Of a stretch of 29,042 nucleotides of DNA, positions 14,447 to 21,946 are shown piece after piece. A program made the translations under genes and the position numbers. Position 1 is the stretch's first letter; each line of letters opens with the position of its first letter. Under the pieces are notes generated by a model, which searched no databases, was not told the DNA's origin, and saw only the letters and a program-made list of their open reading frames with translations. Origin of the DNA: JAKIWV01 sp049800095 (GTDB lineage: Archaea > Thermoplasmatota > Thermoplasmata > Lutacidiplasmatales > UBA184); contig JBARJD010000071.1 in assembly GCA_049800095.1 (NCBI GenBank), positions 1 through 29,042 on the forward strand, written 5' to 3'.

Positions 14447-16495
14447 TCACCAGATTTGAACTCGGTCGGCTTCCGGTCGGAACATTGGAGACCCCTCGCG
14501 AATGTCGAAAGCCTCAAAGAACGGCCGCGAGTTCAAAACGGCCCCGATCACACGGAAGCGGCCCGGGGCGTGCGCGTCGACGGTCAGCAACCGACGGGCG
14601 TCCGGGGCCCGTACCGTTTCTCTCCAAATCTGCGCGTACGAAACGAAGAAGCGCTGCTCGGGCGTGAGACCGTCGATCGGTTTCCGGCTCGCGGGATCCT
14701 GCGCGAGGCGTCGCTGGAGCGCCTCGAATGCGATGCTGACCCCGCCCCCGTCCGCGATATTCTCCCCCACCGTGAGCGCGCCCTTGACATGGGCCCCCGG
14801 TAAGGCCTCGAACTGGTCATACTCTGTGATGATCTTCTGGGCGCGACGATGGAACTCCCGCGCATCTTTTCCGGTCCACCAGTCTCGCAGGTTGCCTTGG
14901 GCGTCATAGCGCCGCCCTTGGTCGTCGTACCCGTGAGTAATCTCGTGTCCGATGACGAGGCCAATACCGCCATAGTTGACCGCGTCATCCATCGCCGCAT
15001 CAAAAAATGGGGGTTGCAGAATACCGGCAGGGAACACTATCTCGTTTTGGGTTGCGTCGAAATACGCGTTGACCATCGGCGCGGTCATCTGCCACTCGTC
15101 CGGGTCCACCCGCCGGCCTATGCGTACGATCTTGCGACGGGATTCGAATTCAAGCGCTCGACGAACATTGCCAACATAATCGCGTCGGTCAATCCGCAAC
15201 TTCGAGTCGTCCCTAAAACGCCGCGGGTGTCCGATTTTGGTCGTGAATCGGTTGAACTTTGCCAAGGCGTGTCGCCGGGTCGCCGGGGTCATCCATTCAA
15301 TCCTCCGGAGCCGATCCCGGAACACGTTGCGAAGGTCTCCGACGAGTCTTTTCATTCGGGCCGCTGCCGCGGGCGGGAAGTGCTCCGCCACGAAGAGTTG
15401 TCCGAGAGAATCGCCGATCGCGCGGTCCGCGGCGCGTATCGCCCGCTTCCACGGCGGTTCGGGATACTGTTGCCCGAGAAGGGTCCGGTGATAGAAGCGG
15501 AAATATTCTGCATCGATCTCTCGGTGGAGGTAGGGAGCGCTTGCCCGGACCAGGTGCCAACGGGCGTAGGTTCTCCAGTCGGCTATCCGACCGTGATGCA
15601 AAAGTCTCTCGACCCCGGCAAGAAATTCGGGCTGGCCGACTATCACGTAGGAGAGATGGGTCGCCCCGCGACCCGTGAAATACTGATCCCAGTCGATGGC
15701 GGGGACCCGGGCTTTGAGCTTCGGAATGGTAGTCTTGTTGTAATTCTTCTGCTCGTCGCGCAGGTCGGTTCGGGAGCGGCTCGCACGGGCCAACTCAGTT
15801 TCGATGCCGACGATGACCGTGGCTTGCCGGCGCGCGTCCGACGCAGAGTCGCCCAGAAGCGAGAAAGTCCGAACCATGTGTCGCCGGAAGGCTCTCCGCT
15901 GGGGTTCGAACCCGGCCCCGAGATAGTACTCTCGGTCTGGTAAAGACAGCCCGCCTTGTTGGAGGTAGAACGCGTAGACTCGGCTTCGCTTCTTGTCCGG
16001 GTAGACCGTCGTGGCGAATAGGGCAGGAATGCCCTTACCGTGGAACTCCGCAAGGAGTCGAATGAAGTCATCAATAGACCGCATCGAGTCGATCCGCTTC
16101 AAATCCGGTGCGATGGGAGCGAACTGCAGCCGGTTGCGCCGAGCGGTGTCCATCGCGGATGTGTAGAAATCCCTCACCTCCCGCGCCACAGCGTCCGGGA
16201 CGGAGCTTCGGCGACGGGGCGTCCGCTCGACGATCTGACGAAGTCGATAGTTATTGTACTCAACGAGCTCTTCGAAGGCCCCCCACCTCGACTTATCCGG
16301 AGGGACCGGGTTTTTCTTGATCCATGAGCCGACCGCGAACCGGTAAAAATCCCGTCCCGGGGCCACGGATCGGTCCATGTACCCCACCGAAAAGCCCGGC
16401 GGGCGCGGTACCACTCCGCGCCGACCGCGTGGCCCCGTAGTCGTCTCGGGTCCGGCGGGCGCGGAGCGAGGCCGGGGATCCTTCGAAGCGGGCAT
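14447..16495 (-). CDS. pepO: M13 family zinc metallopeptidase (neprilysin/PepO-like)
   Basis: This is a full-length 682-aa member of the neprilysin family of zinc endopeptidases, which cut oligopeptides. The active site is complete: zinc motif HEITH (His517, Glu518, His521) in VIGHEITHGYDDQG, third ligand Glu578 with Asp582 in GENIADGGG, and the substrate-binding NAYF (476-479) before FPAGILQPPFF. The C-terminal region FRVIGAVLNSRPFFEAF and the final VQIW correspond to the family's end, but the Cys of the usual C-x-[VI]-W is absent. There is no signal peptide or membrane anchor; the N-terminus is a Pro/Arg-rich extension, so the enzyme is probably intracellular. The start at 16495 gives the normal family length and lies 30-45 nt downstream of an AAATACTGATA block. 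It is divergent from a second metallopeptidase gene. Confidence 0.93.
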   Translation of the reverse strand: MPASKDPRPRSAPAGPETTTGPRGRRGVVPRPPGFSVGYMDRSVAPGRDFYRFAVGSWIKKNPVPPDKSRWGAFEELVEYNNYRLRQIVERTPRRRSSVPDAVAREVRDFYTSAMDTARRNRLQFAPIAPDLKRIDSMRSIDDFIRLLAEFHGKGIPALFATTVYPDKKRSRVYAFYLQQGGLSLPDREYYLGAGFEPQRRAFRRHMVRTFSLLGDSASDARRQATVIVGIETELARASRSRTDLRDEQKNYNKTTIPKLKARVPAIDWDQYFTGRGATHLSYVIVGQPEFLAGVERLLHHGRIADWRTYARWHLVRASAPYLHREIDAEYFRFYHRTLLGQQYPEPPWKRAIRAADRAIGDSLGQLFVAEHFPPAAAARMKRLVGDLRNVFRDRLRRIEWMTPATRRHALAKFNRFTTKIGHPRRFRDDSKLRIDRRDYVGNVRRALEFESRRKIVRIGRRVDPDEWQMTAPMVNAYFDATQNEIVFPAGILQPPFFDAAMDDAVNYGGIGLVIGHEITHGYDDQGRRYDAQGNLRDWWTGKDAREFHRRAQKIITEYDQFEALPGAHVKGALTVGENIADGGGVSIAFEALQRRLAQDPASRKPIDGLTPEQRFFVSYAQIWRETVRAPDARRLLTVDAHAPGRFRVIGAVLNSRPFFEAFDIREGSPMFRPEADRVQIW

Positions 16496-16995
16496 CCGAC
16501 GCGCCGGTACCACTCCGGTTCCGTTATCAGTATTTCTGACTGGCACTGGTGTAAGGCGCGACCGACTCCTTCTCATGCGAACTGTGACACAGGGTAACCA
16601 GGTGAGGGATCGCCTCCCGGGAGTCTCTCGGAGCCGACCGGGGCACGCGTTTCAGGCACGTCCCAGTGCCGTTTCAGTGGTCGCAGATCGCCAGGTCGCC
16701 ATACCCGGGCTCTGTCGAAAGCTTAGCGACTCCCGAAGCACCTCCACGCATCAAGGTCAGCTCGGCACGATAACACGGTAGGACCTCATTTGTCATGAAC
16801 GAGCACTCGATGGATTGTTCGTTAGCCCCACGTGAAGTGCGGCACCCCTGAGCGATCGGAGGCCACGAGTCCGAAACTACCTTCGAACGTCCGCACAATT
16901 TGGGCAGCAAGGCTAGCAACCTCTAAGACCACTGAACCCTCCGTCGGGTCGAACCCTTGGAGCGACCACCCCCTATCGCGGGAAACTCGCGGGAG
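16496..16995. other. 500-nt divergent intergenic region between two peptidase genes
   Basis: The region separates the start of the M13 gene from the start of the M2/M3-like gene and should hold both promoters; on the M13 side the minus strand shows AGAAATACTGATAACGG around 16523-16540. It also contains a 36-codon minus-strand frame (16822-16932, GTG start, ends TFEGSFGLVASDRSG then VPHFTWG) whose translation looks better than chance and may be the C-terminal remnant of a lost gene. I see nothing else. Confidence 0.45.
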
Positions 16996-18498
16996 ATGGT
17001 CGGATTCCTGAATCGCCTGGAGGGTAGGCTCGCTGAATTGGATCACTCTCTGTTTCTCGCGTGGTGGAACCAGTACGCAGGGGTATCCATGGCCGGAACC
17101 GGCCGGTGGGACGCGCTGCGTTCGAAACTGGTTGGCCGAGAGGATCTCCTTCGTTTTCTGAAAGCGGCCCAAGAGCGTCCCCAACCCAAGTTGGTCACTC
17201 GTCGTTTGGAGCTGTTCCGTCGCATAGCGGAGGATGCTTTGGTCGAGCAACATCCGTCCGTAACGCGTCTAAGGGCTCCATTGATCAAACGGGTGTTTGC
17301 CTTTCGTCCCGAATGGGAAGGAAGGCCAGTCTCGGCGGCCCGGTTAAGGGAGGTCCTGAAACAGAGCAACGATCGACGGGTCCGGCACCGGGCTTGGAAG
17401 GCTCTCCAGGGGTTAGACAAGGAAGTCCACCGTCCCCTCCGAGAACTTGTCGAGGCCCGGAACGCTCGCGCCCGGGAACTCGGGTACCGTTCGTTCATGG
17501 ATTTCCGTCTCCGCCCGGAGGGCCTCACCCTCCCACAGCTGGAGCGCTTCATCGAACGGATCGTGCCCGCAGCCCAAGGACCTACTCGGCGGTTCCGGGA
17601 ACAGTTCCAGCGGCGTTCGGGCGAGTCAGGGTTCTTCCCGTGGGATGCTTGGCGAGCGTCGGAAGGACGGAACCCACTTCCGGCGTCTGCGTTTTCCGGC
17701 CGGACCATGGTGCAGGACTGCCTTCGCGCGATACGGGATTGGGGGTTCCGAGGCCCACGCCGCCCCTTCCGGATAGTCCAACGGTCGATACCGGTCGGCG
17801 GAATGACGCTGGCCGTCGAGCTGCCCTCAGATACGCGGGTGGCGGTAAACCCCAAGGGCGGTTGGCTCCATTACGACATCCTATTGCATGAGTTTGGACA
17901 CGCGGTGCAGGACACGTATACTCGCGGCAGCACGCACGTCCTCCGCGGTCCCGAGAACATACCGGGCTTCGCCGGATTCCACGAGGGGATCGGCGGACTC
18001 TTCGAGCGCATTGCGATGCTCGAAGGTTGGCTCCGTGCCCGACCCCTCGCTACCGCCGACTTAGTTCGGGAGTTCATGGAGAACAGGAAGGACGAAGAGT
18101 TGCGGATAGGAGCGCACACCGCGGTCTGGGTCTGGAAAGAGATCCAGTTGTACAAGCACCCCGCAGAGGACCTCGGCCCCCGCTTCCATCGGGCCGACCG
18201 AGCCATTTTCGGGTTTGATGAGTACCCGGCGGCACCGTACGCAGACCCCTTCTGGATCGAGGCGGCGTTCTATTCGAAAAGCTACCTCCTCGCGAGCATA
18301 CTGGGAGCTCAGCTCCGGCAGGCGATTCGCGAACAGCTCCCTGGCCCCTTCTGGCCAAACCGCGAAGTGATCCCTTGGCTCGCTCGGAACTGGTTCCGGC
18401 ACGGCGTTCGATACGACTGGGTCCCACGGGTCAAGGAGGTCACCGGGCGTCCATTCGGGGTCCGCGATTTCCTGAACCGAGCCCTGCTGGAGGACTAG
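16996..18498 (+). CDS. Zinc metallopeptidase, M2/M3-like (gluzincin clan)
   Basis: This is a 500-aa helical peptidase. The zinc motif is LLHEFGHAVQ (His298, Glu299, His302). The third ligand is expected in GFHEGIGGLFER (Glu330), whose wording is close to the GFHEA-[IV]-G motif of the M2 (ACE) family, while HEFGHA is typical of M3 (oligopeptidase F/thimet). The N-terminal helical part (WKALQGLDKEVHRPLRELVE, then ARNARARELGYRSFMDFRL) also matches this architecture. Such enzymes trim short peptides. No signal peptide is seen, so it is probably cytoplasmic. A TTG start 39 nt upstream is possible, but ATG 16996, preceded by GGGAG, is more likely. It is divergent from the M13 gene; together they suggest peptide catabolism. 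Confidence 0.88.
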   Translation: MVGFLNRLEGRLAELDHSLFLAWWNQYAGVSMAGTGRWDALRSKLVGREDLLRFLKAAQERPQPKLVTRRLELFRRIAEDALVEQHPSVTRLRAPLIKRVFAFRPEWEGRPVSAARLREVLKQSNDRRVRHRAWKALQGLDKEVHRPLRELVEARNARARELGYRSFMDFRLRPEGLTLPQLERFIERIVPAAQGPTRRFREQFQRRSGESGFFPWDAWRASEGRNPLPASAFSGRTMVQDCLRAIRDWGFRGPRRPFRIVQRSIPVGGMTLAVELPSDTRVAVNPKGGWLHYDILLHEFGHAVQDTYTRGSTHVLRGPENIPGFAGFHEGIGGLFERIAMLEGWLRARPLATADLVREFMENRKDEELRIGAHTAVWVWKEIQLYKHPAEDLGPRFHRADRAIFGFDEYPAAPYADPFWIEAAFYSKSYLLASILGAQLRQAIREQLPGPFWPNREVIPWLARNWFRHGVRYDWVPRVKEVTGRPFGVRDFLNRALLED

Positions 18499-18674
18499 CG
18501 GGACTGGTCGTGCTCGAACCGTGGTTCCGGTGGTCGCCGCCGCGACCAACTTCTCGACGGTGCATGCTATCGTGTTACGGCCAGCGCCGCCCGTTCGGGG
18601 GGGACGGGTAGCGGTGGTAGAGCCAGTTAGCGAAGCTTGACCGTCTGATCACTCTGCGTCCCGAGGGGGCTACC

Positions 18675-19685
18675 ATGGACCCGTTCAGCCACATCCTGCT
18701 CGCATACCTACTCGGCTTTGGCCTGTGGGGTCCAGCCGGACTCCAGTTTGTGGTCGCCTCGGCGTTCGCTGGAGCGCTTCCGGACGCGGACGTGCTGTTC
18801 TATCCGCTCTCGAGCCGGTTTCCGCTCCTCCGTCACCGGGGCATCACTCACTCCATCGTGGGGGTCACACTCATCGCCGCCGTCGGCACTTTCGTCGTTC
18901 CACATGCCCTCGCATGGGCCTTCGGCGCCCGATTCGGAGACGGCCCCCTCCTAGATTTCTTTGTGGCGTTGGAAGTGGGGGGCCTCTCGCACGTCCTGCT
19001 CGACGCCATGGACCACTGGTCTGTGCCAATCTTCGCGCCGTTCTCTAGCCAGGAGTACCATTTCGATGCGGACCGGATCATGAACGTCGGCGCGATGACG
19101 TTCACCGTTTTTTCCTACGCGATTATGATCTATGAGCGAGGTCGGGTCGCTCTCTGGATCTGGGAAGTCACGGCATGGCTCCTCCTGGTAGCCGCCGTCG
19201 TCTACCTTGTAGTCCGGCTGGTGGCTCGTTGGCGAGCGGGGGTAGCGAAGAACCGGGCCGGCTTTGACACGGTGATTCCTCAGGCGAACCCTTTTGTCTT
19301 TCTCTTTTTTGGTGAATCGGAATCCGGCGGAGAGCTCCACCTCCGCGTGGCTCGGTATCATCTCGTGCGTGGTTTCATCACACCTAGCGAGTCGCTGGCT
19401 ATCCCTCTCACCCCGTCGGGACCTGGGCCCGTCACCGGATCCACGGGAGCCCTGTCTCGGAGCTATGCGCCGGCCCTTCACGCGAGCTGGCTCTTGGGAG
19501 AGACACACCACTTCGGCGAGTGGCGCGCCACTCCCGGAGGCTTCGAAGTGTTCTGGTACTCGCTCGAAATGGTCTTCTTCGGCCGCGCCGCAGGCGTGTT
19601 GGCCGAAGTGGACAGCGCCACAGGTGCAGTAACGACCCGGACGGCGTGGAAGGATCCGCGCCGCGCGCTCGGGGTGAGCCCATGA
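18675..19685 (+). CDS. Membrane-bound metal-dependent hydrolase, DUF457/YdjM-like
   Basis: This 336-aa protein has an N-terminal YdjM/DUF457 domain: FSHILLAYLL with His6, LPDADVLFYP (Asp37, Asp39), RHRGITHS (His54, His59) and later GGLSHVLLDAMDHW, a set of His/Asp residues predicted to bind metal, combined with five or so membrane segments in the first 200 residues. The C-terminal 130 residues (from about GFDTVIPQANPFVFLF) form a soluble strand-rich domain, as in long archaeal and bacterial members. Family members are mostly uncharacterised; a hydrolase role on a membrane lipid or lipid-linked substrate is assumed. A strong GAGGGGG precedes the ATG. The stop overlaps the ATG of a 33-codon ORF. 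Confidence 0.87.
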   Translation: MDPFSHILLAYLLGFGLWGPAGLQFVVASAFAGALPDADVLFYPLSSRFPLLRHRGITHSIVGVTLIAAVGTFVVPHALAWAFGARFGDGPLLDFFVALEVGGLSHVLLDAMDHWSVPIFAPFSSQEYHFDADRIMNVGAMTFTVFSYAIMIYERGRVALWIWEVTAWLLLVAAVVYLVVRLVARWRAGVAKNRAGFDTVIPQANPFVFLFFGESESGGELHLRVARYHLVRGFITPSESLAIPLTPSGPGPVTGSTGALSRSYAPALHASWLLGETHHFGEWRATPGGFEVFWYSLEMVFFGRAAGVLAEVDSATGAVTTRTAWKDPRRALGVSP

Positions 19686-19783
19686 CCTCCGACCCTTCGA
19701 TCCGGGTACGGTTTGCCAAAGAGTCCCGGGGTGTACGTGGCTCAGCCGATGAAGCCGCTCGCACCGTGCAAAAGGTCGTGTAG
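19682..19783 (+). CDS. Possible 33-aa protein translationally coupled to the DUF457 gene
   Basis: The ATG of this short frame overlaps the TGA of the upstream gene as ATGA, the classic arrangement for translational coupling. It encodes a polar 33-residue peptide (MTSDPSIRVRFAKESRG, then VRGSADEAARTVQKVV) with a likely C-terminal helix, ending at TAG 19781-19783. The thioredoxin-like gene starts 26 nt later. I know no homologue; the overlap and position inside a plus-strand run are the only evidence. Confidence 0.35.
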   Translation: MTSDPSIRVRFAKESRGVRGSADEAARTVQKVV

Positions 19784-19809
19784 CGCCTAACGGCAAATCG
19801 AGCAGATCC

Positions 19810-20187
19810 ATGGCAGGGAAATCGGTGCCGGCGGCGCATCGCTGGGCCGCCGCGGGGCTCGAGGTGCTAGCGAACGTGGACTTCGTCGACGGGCGATTGC
19901 ACCGTCCGGGGTCCTACGTGGTGTGTTTCGGTGCCGAATGGTGCCGCGTCACTCGGCGGTTCGTGCCGCGGTTCGTCGAGCTCAGGGAAAAGTTACCCTC
20001 CGCGTTCGCTATCGCCGACATAACGGATCTCAAGAACCCACTATGGGACGAATTCCGAATTCGCATTACTCCGTCAATCATCGTCTTCCGTGATGGCGAG
20101 GCCCTCCTGCGGGTCGACGGTCGGCGCTTTCTCGGGATTACTAAATCTCAACTCGCCACGCTGGAGCAGGCGCTCGCGGAGCAATGA
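19810..20187 (+). CDS. Thioredoxin-fold protein with a single active-site cysteine
   Basis: This is a 125-aa thioredoxin-like protein. The strand YVVCFGAEWC leads to the active-site position, which reads WCRVT (Cys45, Thr48) instead of WCGPC, so the resolving cysteine is missing. The helix RRFVPRFVELREKL, the strand FAIADITD, and RITPSIIVFRDG with the conserved cis-Pro88 complete the fold, and the final helix (TKSQLATLEQALAEQ) is present. It has no signal peptide and should be cytoplasmic. Disulfide reductase activity is unlikely; a monothiol, chaperone-like or mixed-disulfide role is possible. It follows the DUF457 gene and its small coupled ORF, and precedes the zinc-ribbon membrane protein. 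Confidence 0.85.
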   Translation: MAGKSVPAAHRWAAAGLEVLANVDFVDGRLHRPGSYVVCFGAEWCRVTRRFVPRFVELREKLPSAFAIADITDLKNPLWDEFRIRITPSIIVFRDGEALLRVDGRRFLGITKSQLATLEQALAEQ

Positions 20188-20216
20188 CGCGCCGTACCGG
20201 ACGCGCGGCCGACGGG

Positions 20217-20224
20217 CATAAGTA
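20217..20224 (+). promoter_or_regulatory. TATA-like promoter of the zinc-ribbon membrane protein gene
   Basis: CATAAGTA lies 25-32 nt upstream of the GTG at 20249; CATAAGT is also seen before the 119-aa gene upstream of amt. A perfect GGAGG (20239-20243) lies between it and the start, so the transcript probably has a short leader carrying this ribosome-binding site. Confidence 0.5.
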
Positions 20225-20248
20225 CCGTCGAAATTCTCGGAGGCAATT

Positions 20249-20878
20249 GTGGCGTCACGCTATTGTCCGCAATGTGGCGCGGCGAATTCCGCGTCGGCGG
20301 TCTTCTGCCAGTACTGCGGAACCGCTCTACCCCCCGCCCCATCCGCGGCGCTACCATCGAGTGGGTCTCCCGGCGCTCCTTCGCCTGCTCCGGTCTGGGG
20401 CGGTCCGCCTCCCGGTACATCGCCATACGGCGCTCCTCCGTACGGTGCCCAGCCGCCCTCCGCTCGACCGCGGCGACGACTGTGGGTCTGGATACTCGTT
20501 GGATTCGTCGTCTTGATTCTGGTCGTAAGCGTCATTGGATTCCTGGTTCTTCCCGCCGCTCCCGCGATCAACGTTACCCAAATCAACTTCGAGTCGGCCG
20601 ACAACGTGTGCGGCCTCAACAGGGTCGCCTGGGACGGGTTTCCAGCCAATACGAGTCAGGTCGCCTGGCTCGCCTTCCCCGTTGGGGGGAATGCGACATC
20701 CGGTGGCGGCTCTGCCGCCTGCCAAATCTCGACCGTCAGTTCGGCGACGCCTGGGTTCACGATCAGTTCGGCCAATGTGCCGCTGGCAATCCCTGTGAAC
20801 ACCAACGAAACGCTCAACGTCAACGTGACGTGCCCGAGTTCTTCCTTCAGCGGGATACTGACTCTCACGCTAACGTGA
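20249..20878 (+). CDS. Zinc-ribbon, single-pass membrane protein with a secreted domain
   Basis: This 209-aa protein starts at GTG behind GGAGG. An N-terminal zinc ribbon (Cys6, Cys9, Cys20, Cys23; YCPQCG and FCQYCG) is followed by a Pro/Gly/Tyr-rich linker (28-76), a basic stop (RPRRR), one membrane helix (about 79-101) and a C-terminal beta-rich domain (105-209) outside the cell. That domain has five N-glycosylation sequons (Asn108, 134, 148, 186, 192) and three cysteines (121, 158, 195). This layout is common in Thermoplasmatota and other archaea; function is unknown, perhaps a cell-surface or envelope protein whose cytoplasmic ribbon binds a partner. Confidence 0.8.
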   Translation: MASRYCPQCGAANSASAVFCQYCGTALPPAPSAALPSSGSPGAPSPAPVWGGPPPGTSPYGAPPYGAQPPSARPRRRLWVWILVGFVVLILVVSVIGFLVLPAAPAINVTQINFESADNVCGLNRVAWDGFPANTSQVAWLAFPVGGNATSGGGSAACQISTVSSATPGFTISSANVPLAIPVNTNETLNVNVTCPSSSFSGILTLTLT

Positions 20879-20970
20879 GAACCGGGAGTGGCACACGAGC
20901 ATTTCCCGGGGCAGCGGGGTCCCAGGCGGACCGACTGGGCTTTGCGTCGTCCGCTCGGGCACCAAGTAGG

Positions 20971-20978
20971 ATTATAGA
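20971..20978 (+). promoter_or_regulatory. TATA-like promoter of the second DinB gene
   Basis: ATTATAGA lies 22-29 nt upstream of the ATG at 21000, with purine-rich AAGTAGG before it. Spacing fits a leaderless archaeal transcript; no ribosome-binding site is seen in the short C-rich gap. Confidence 0.55.
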
Positions 20979-20999
20979 CGACACAGCAGTGCGCCCCCT

Positions 21000-21476
21000 A
21001 TGCGGTCCGAACTCGACACCGTCCGGGCCCTCTACCGCTACAACTCCCGTGTCCGGAAGAAATATCTGGCGACCATCTGGCACCTCCCGACGAAGAAGCG
21101 GTACCGGCCGCGGGGCGCCTCCTTCCCGTCCATCGTGGATATCTTTCTGCATGTCCTTGACGCTTATCGGTGGTGGTTCCGGACCGTTTACTCGAACGAC
21201 AGGGAATGGAATGAATACCCGTTAGGACAGAAACTGTCGCGGGCCCAAGTGGTCGTGGAGGAGCGTAAGACGGACCGGTTCGTGCTGGCCCAGCTCGAGA
21301 AACTCCGCCCAAGCGATCTATCCCGCACGTTCCCCATTCTCGGGAGCCGCCGAAGGATCTCACTTCGTATCCTCCTGCTGCACATGGCCGAAGAGGAGCT
21401 CCAGCACCGGGGCGAGATGAACGCACTGCTCTGGCAGGAGGACGTCGACCCTCCCATTACGGGCTTCGGAGAGTGA
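21000..21476 (+). CDS. DinB-like (four-helix bundle) protein, second copy
   Basis: This is a 158-aa DinB-fold protein. The first metal-ligand position is His51 in IFLHVLDAYRWW, and the last helix reads LLHMAEEELQHRGEMNALLW with His136 before R-G-E, followed by the family ending (DVDPPITGFGE). As in the DinB protein at 9858-10388, the residue four before this His is Glu (Glu132) instead of His. Otherwise the two proteins are not close copies. Probable function is a metal-dependent thiol transferase or hydrolase; the thiol cofactor of this organism is unknown. It has its own leaderless promoter and is followed by the Rieske and AhpD-like genes. Confidence 0.85.
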   Translation: MRSELDTVRALYRYNSRVRKKYLATIWHLPTKKRYRPRGASFPSIVDIFLHVLDAYRWWFRTVYSNDREWNEYPLGQKLSRAQVVVEERKTDRFVLAQLEKLRPSDLSRTFPILGSRRRISLRILLLHMAEEELQHRGEMNALLWQEDVDPPITGFGE

Positions 21477-21547
21477 CTTCCGTTCTAGTTTTCCCGGAGG
21501 CGGTCCTTTGAAGATGGTGGAGTGACTTCGCCAGATATCGGAATACA

Positions 21548-21856
21548 ATGGAACTGATCTCTTTTCCGCAGGTCAAAGCCCCTGCCCCGGGGGAGGCAAT
21601 TCGGGTCGACGTCAAGGGTGTGCCGGTAGCCATCTTCAATCTTGGCGGGGAACTCCGCGCCATTGAAGCGCGTTGCACCCATCGGGGAGGACCGTTGGAG
21701 AAGGGCGCCGTGACGGGCCGACTTGTTACGTGCCCGTGGCACGGTTCCCAATTCGACCTCGACACTGGTCAAGTGGCACGCGGCCCCGCCATTACCCCGG
21801 AGCGAACCTACCCGGTCCGAGTCGAGCAGAACGTACTCGTGGTCGAGGCTCCCTAG
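21548..21856 (+). CDS. Rieske-type [2Fe-2S] ferredoxin
   Basis: This is a 102-aa stand-alone Rieske domain. The cluster ligands are CTHRGG (Cys43, His45) and CPWHGSQF (Cys62, His65), followed by the typical DLDTGQVARGP turn. The absence of the extra disulfide cysteines marks it as the soluble ferredoxin type of dioxygenase systems and assimilatory nitrite reductases, not the bc1 type. It is an electron carrier in the cytoplasm; its oxygenase or reductase partner is not in the window. It starts 71 nt after the second DinB gene, and the AhpD-like gene follows after 90 nt with its own promoter. Confidence 0.93.
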   Translation: MELISFPQVKAPAPGEAIRVDVKGVPVAIFNLGGELRAIEARCTHRGGPLEKGAVTGRLVTCPWHGSQFDLDTGQVARGPAITPERTYPVRVEQNVLVVEAP

Positions 21857-21911
21857 GTTGCGGTTGCACGCGGGCCAGCCAGTGCGCCGACTCCTTGCCC
21901 AGCTCGCAACC

Positions 21912-21918
21912 CTAAAGT
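21912..21918 (+). promoter_or_regulatory. TATA-like promoter of the AhpD-like gene
   Basis: CTAAAGT lies 29-35 nt upstream of the ATG at 21947; the same heptamer is found upstream of the FMN dehydrogenase gene on the other strand (2958-2964). Confidence 0.45.
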
Positions 21919-21946
21919 CACACCGGGTGGCTCGGCGGATGGTTCC

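Noticed and set aside
15895..15920. T-arm-like GGGTTCGAACCCGG on the plus strand
   Set aside because: It lies inside the well-supported M13 peptidase gene, and no other tRNA arms fit upstream.
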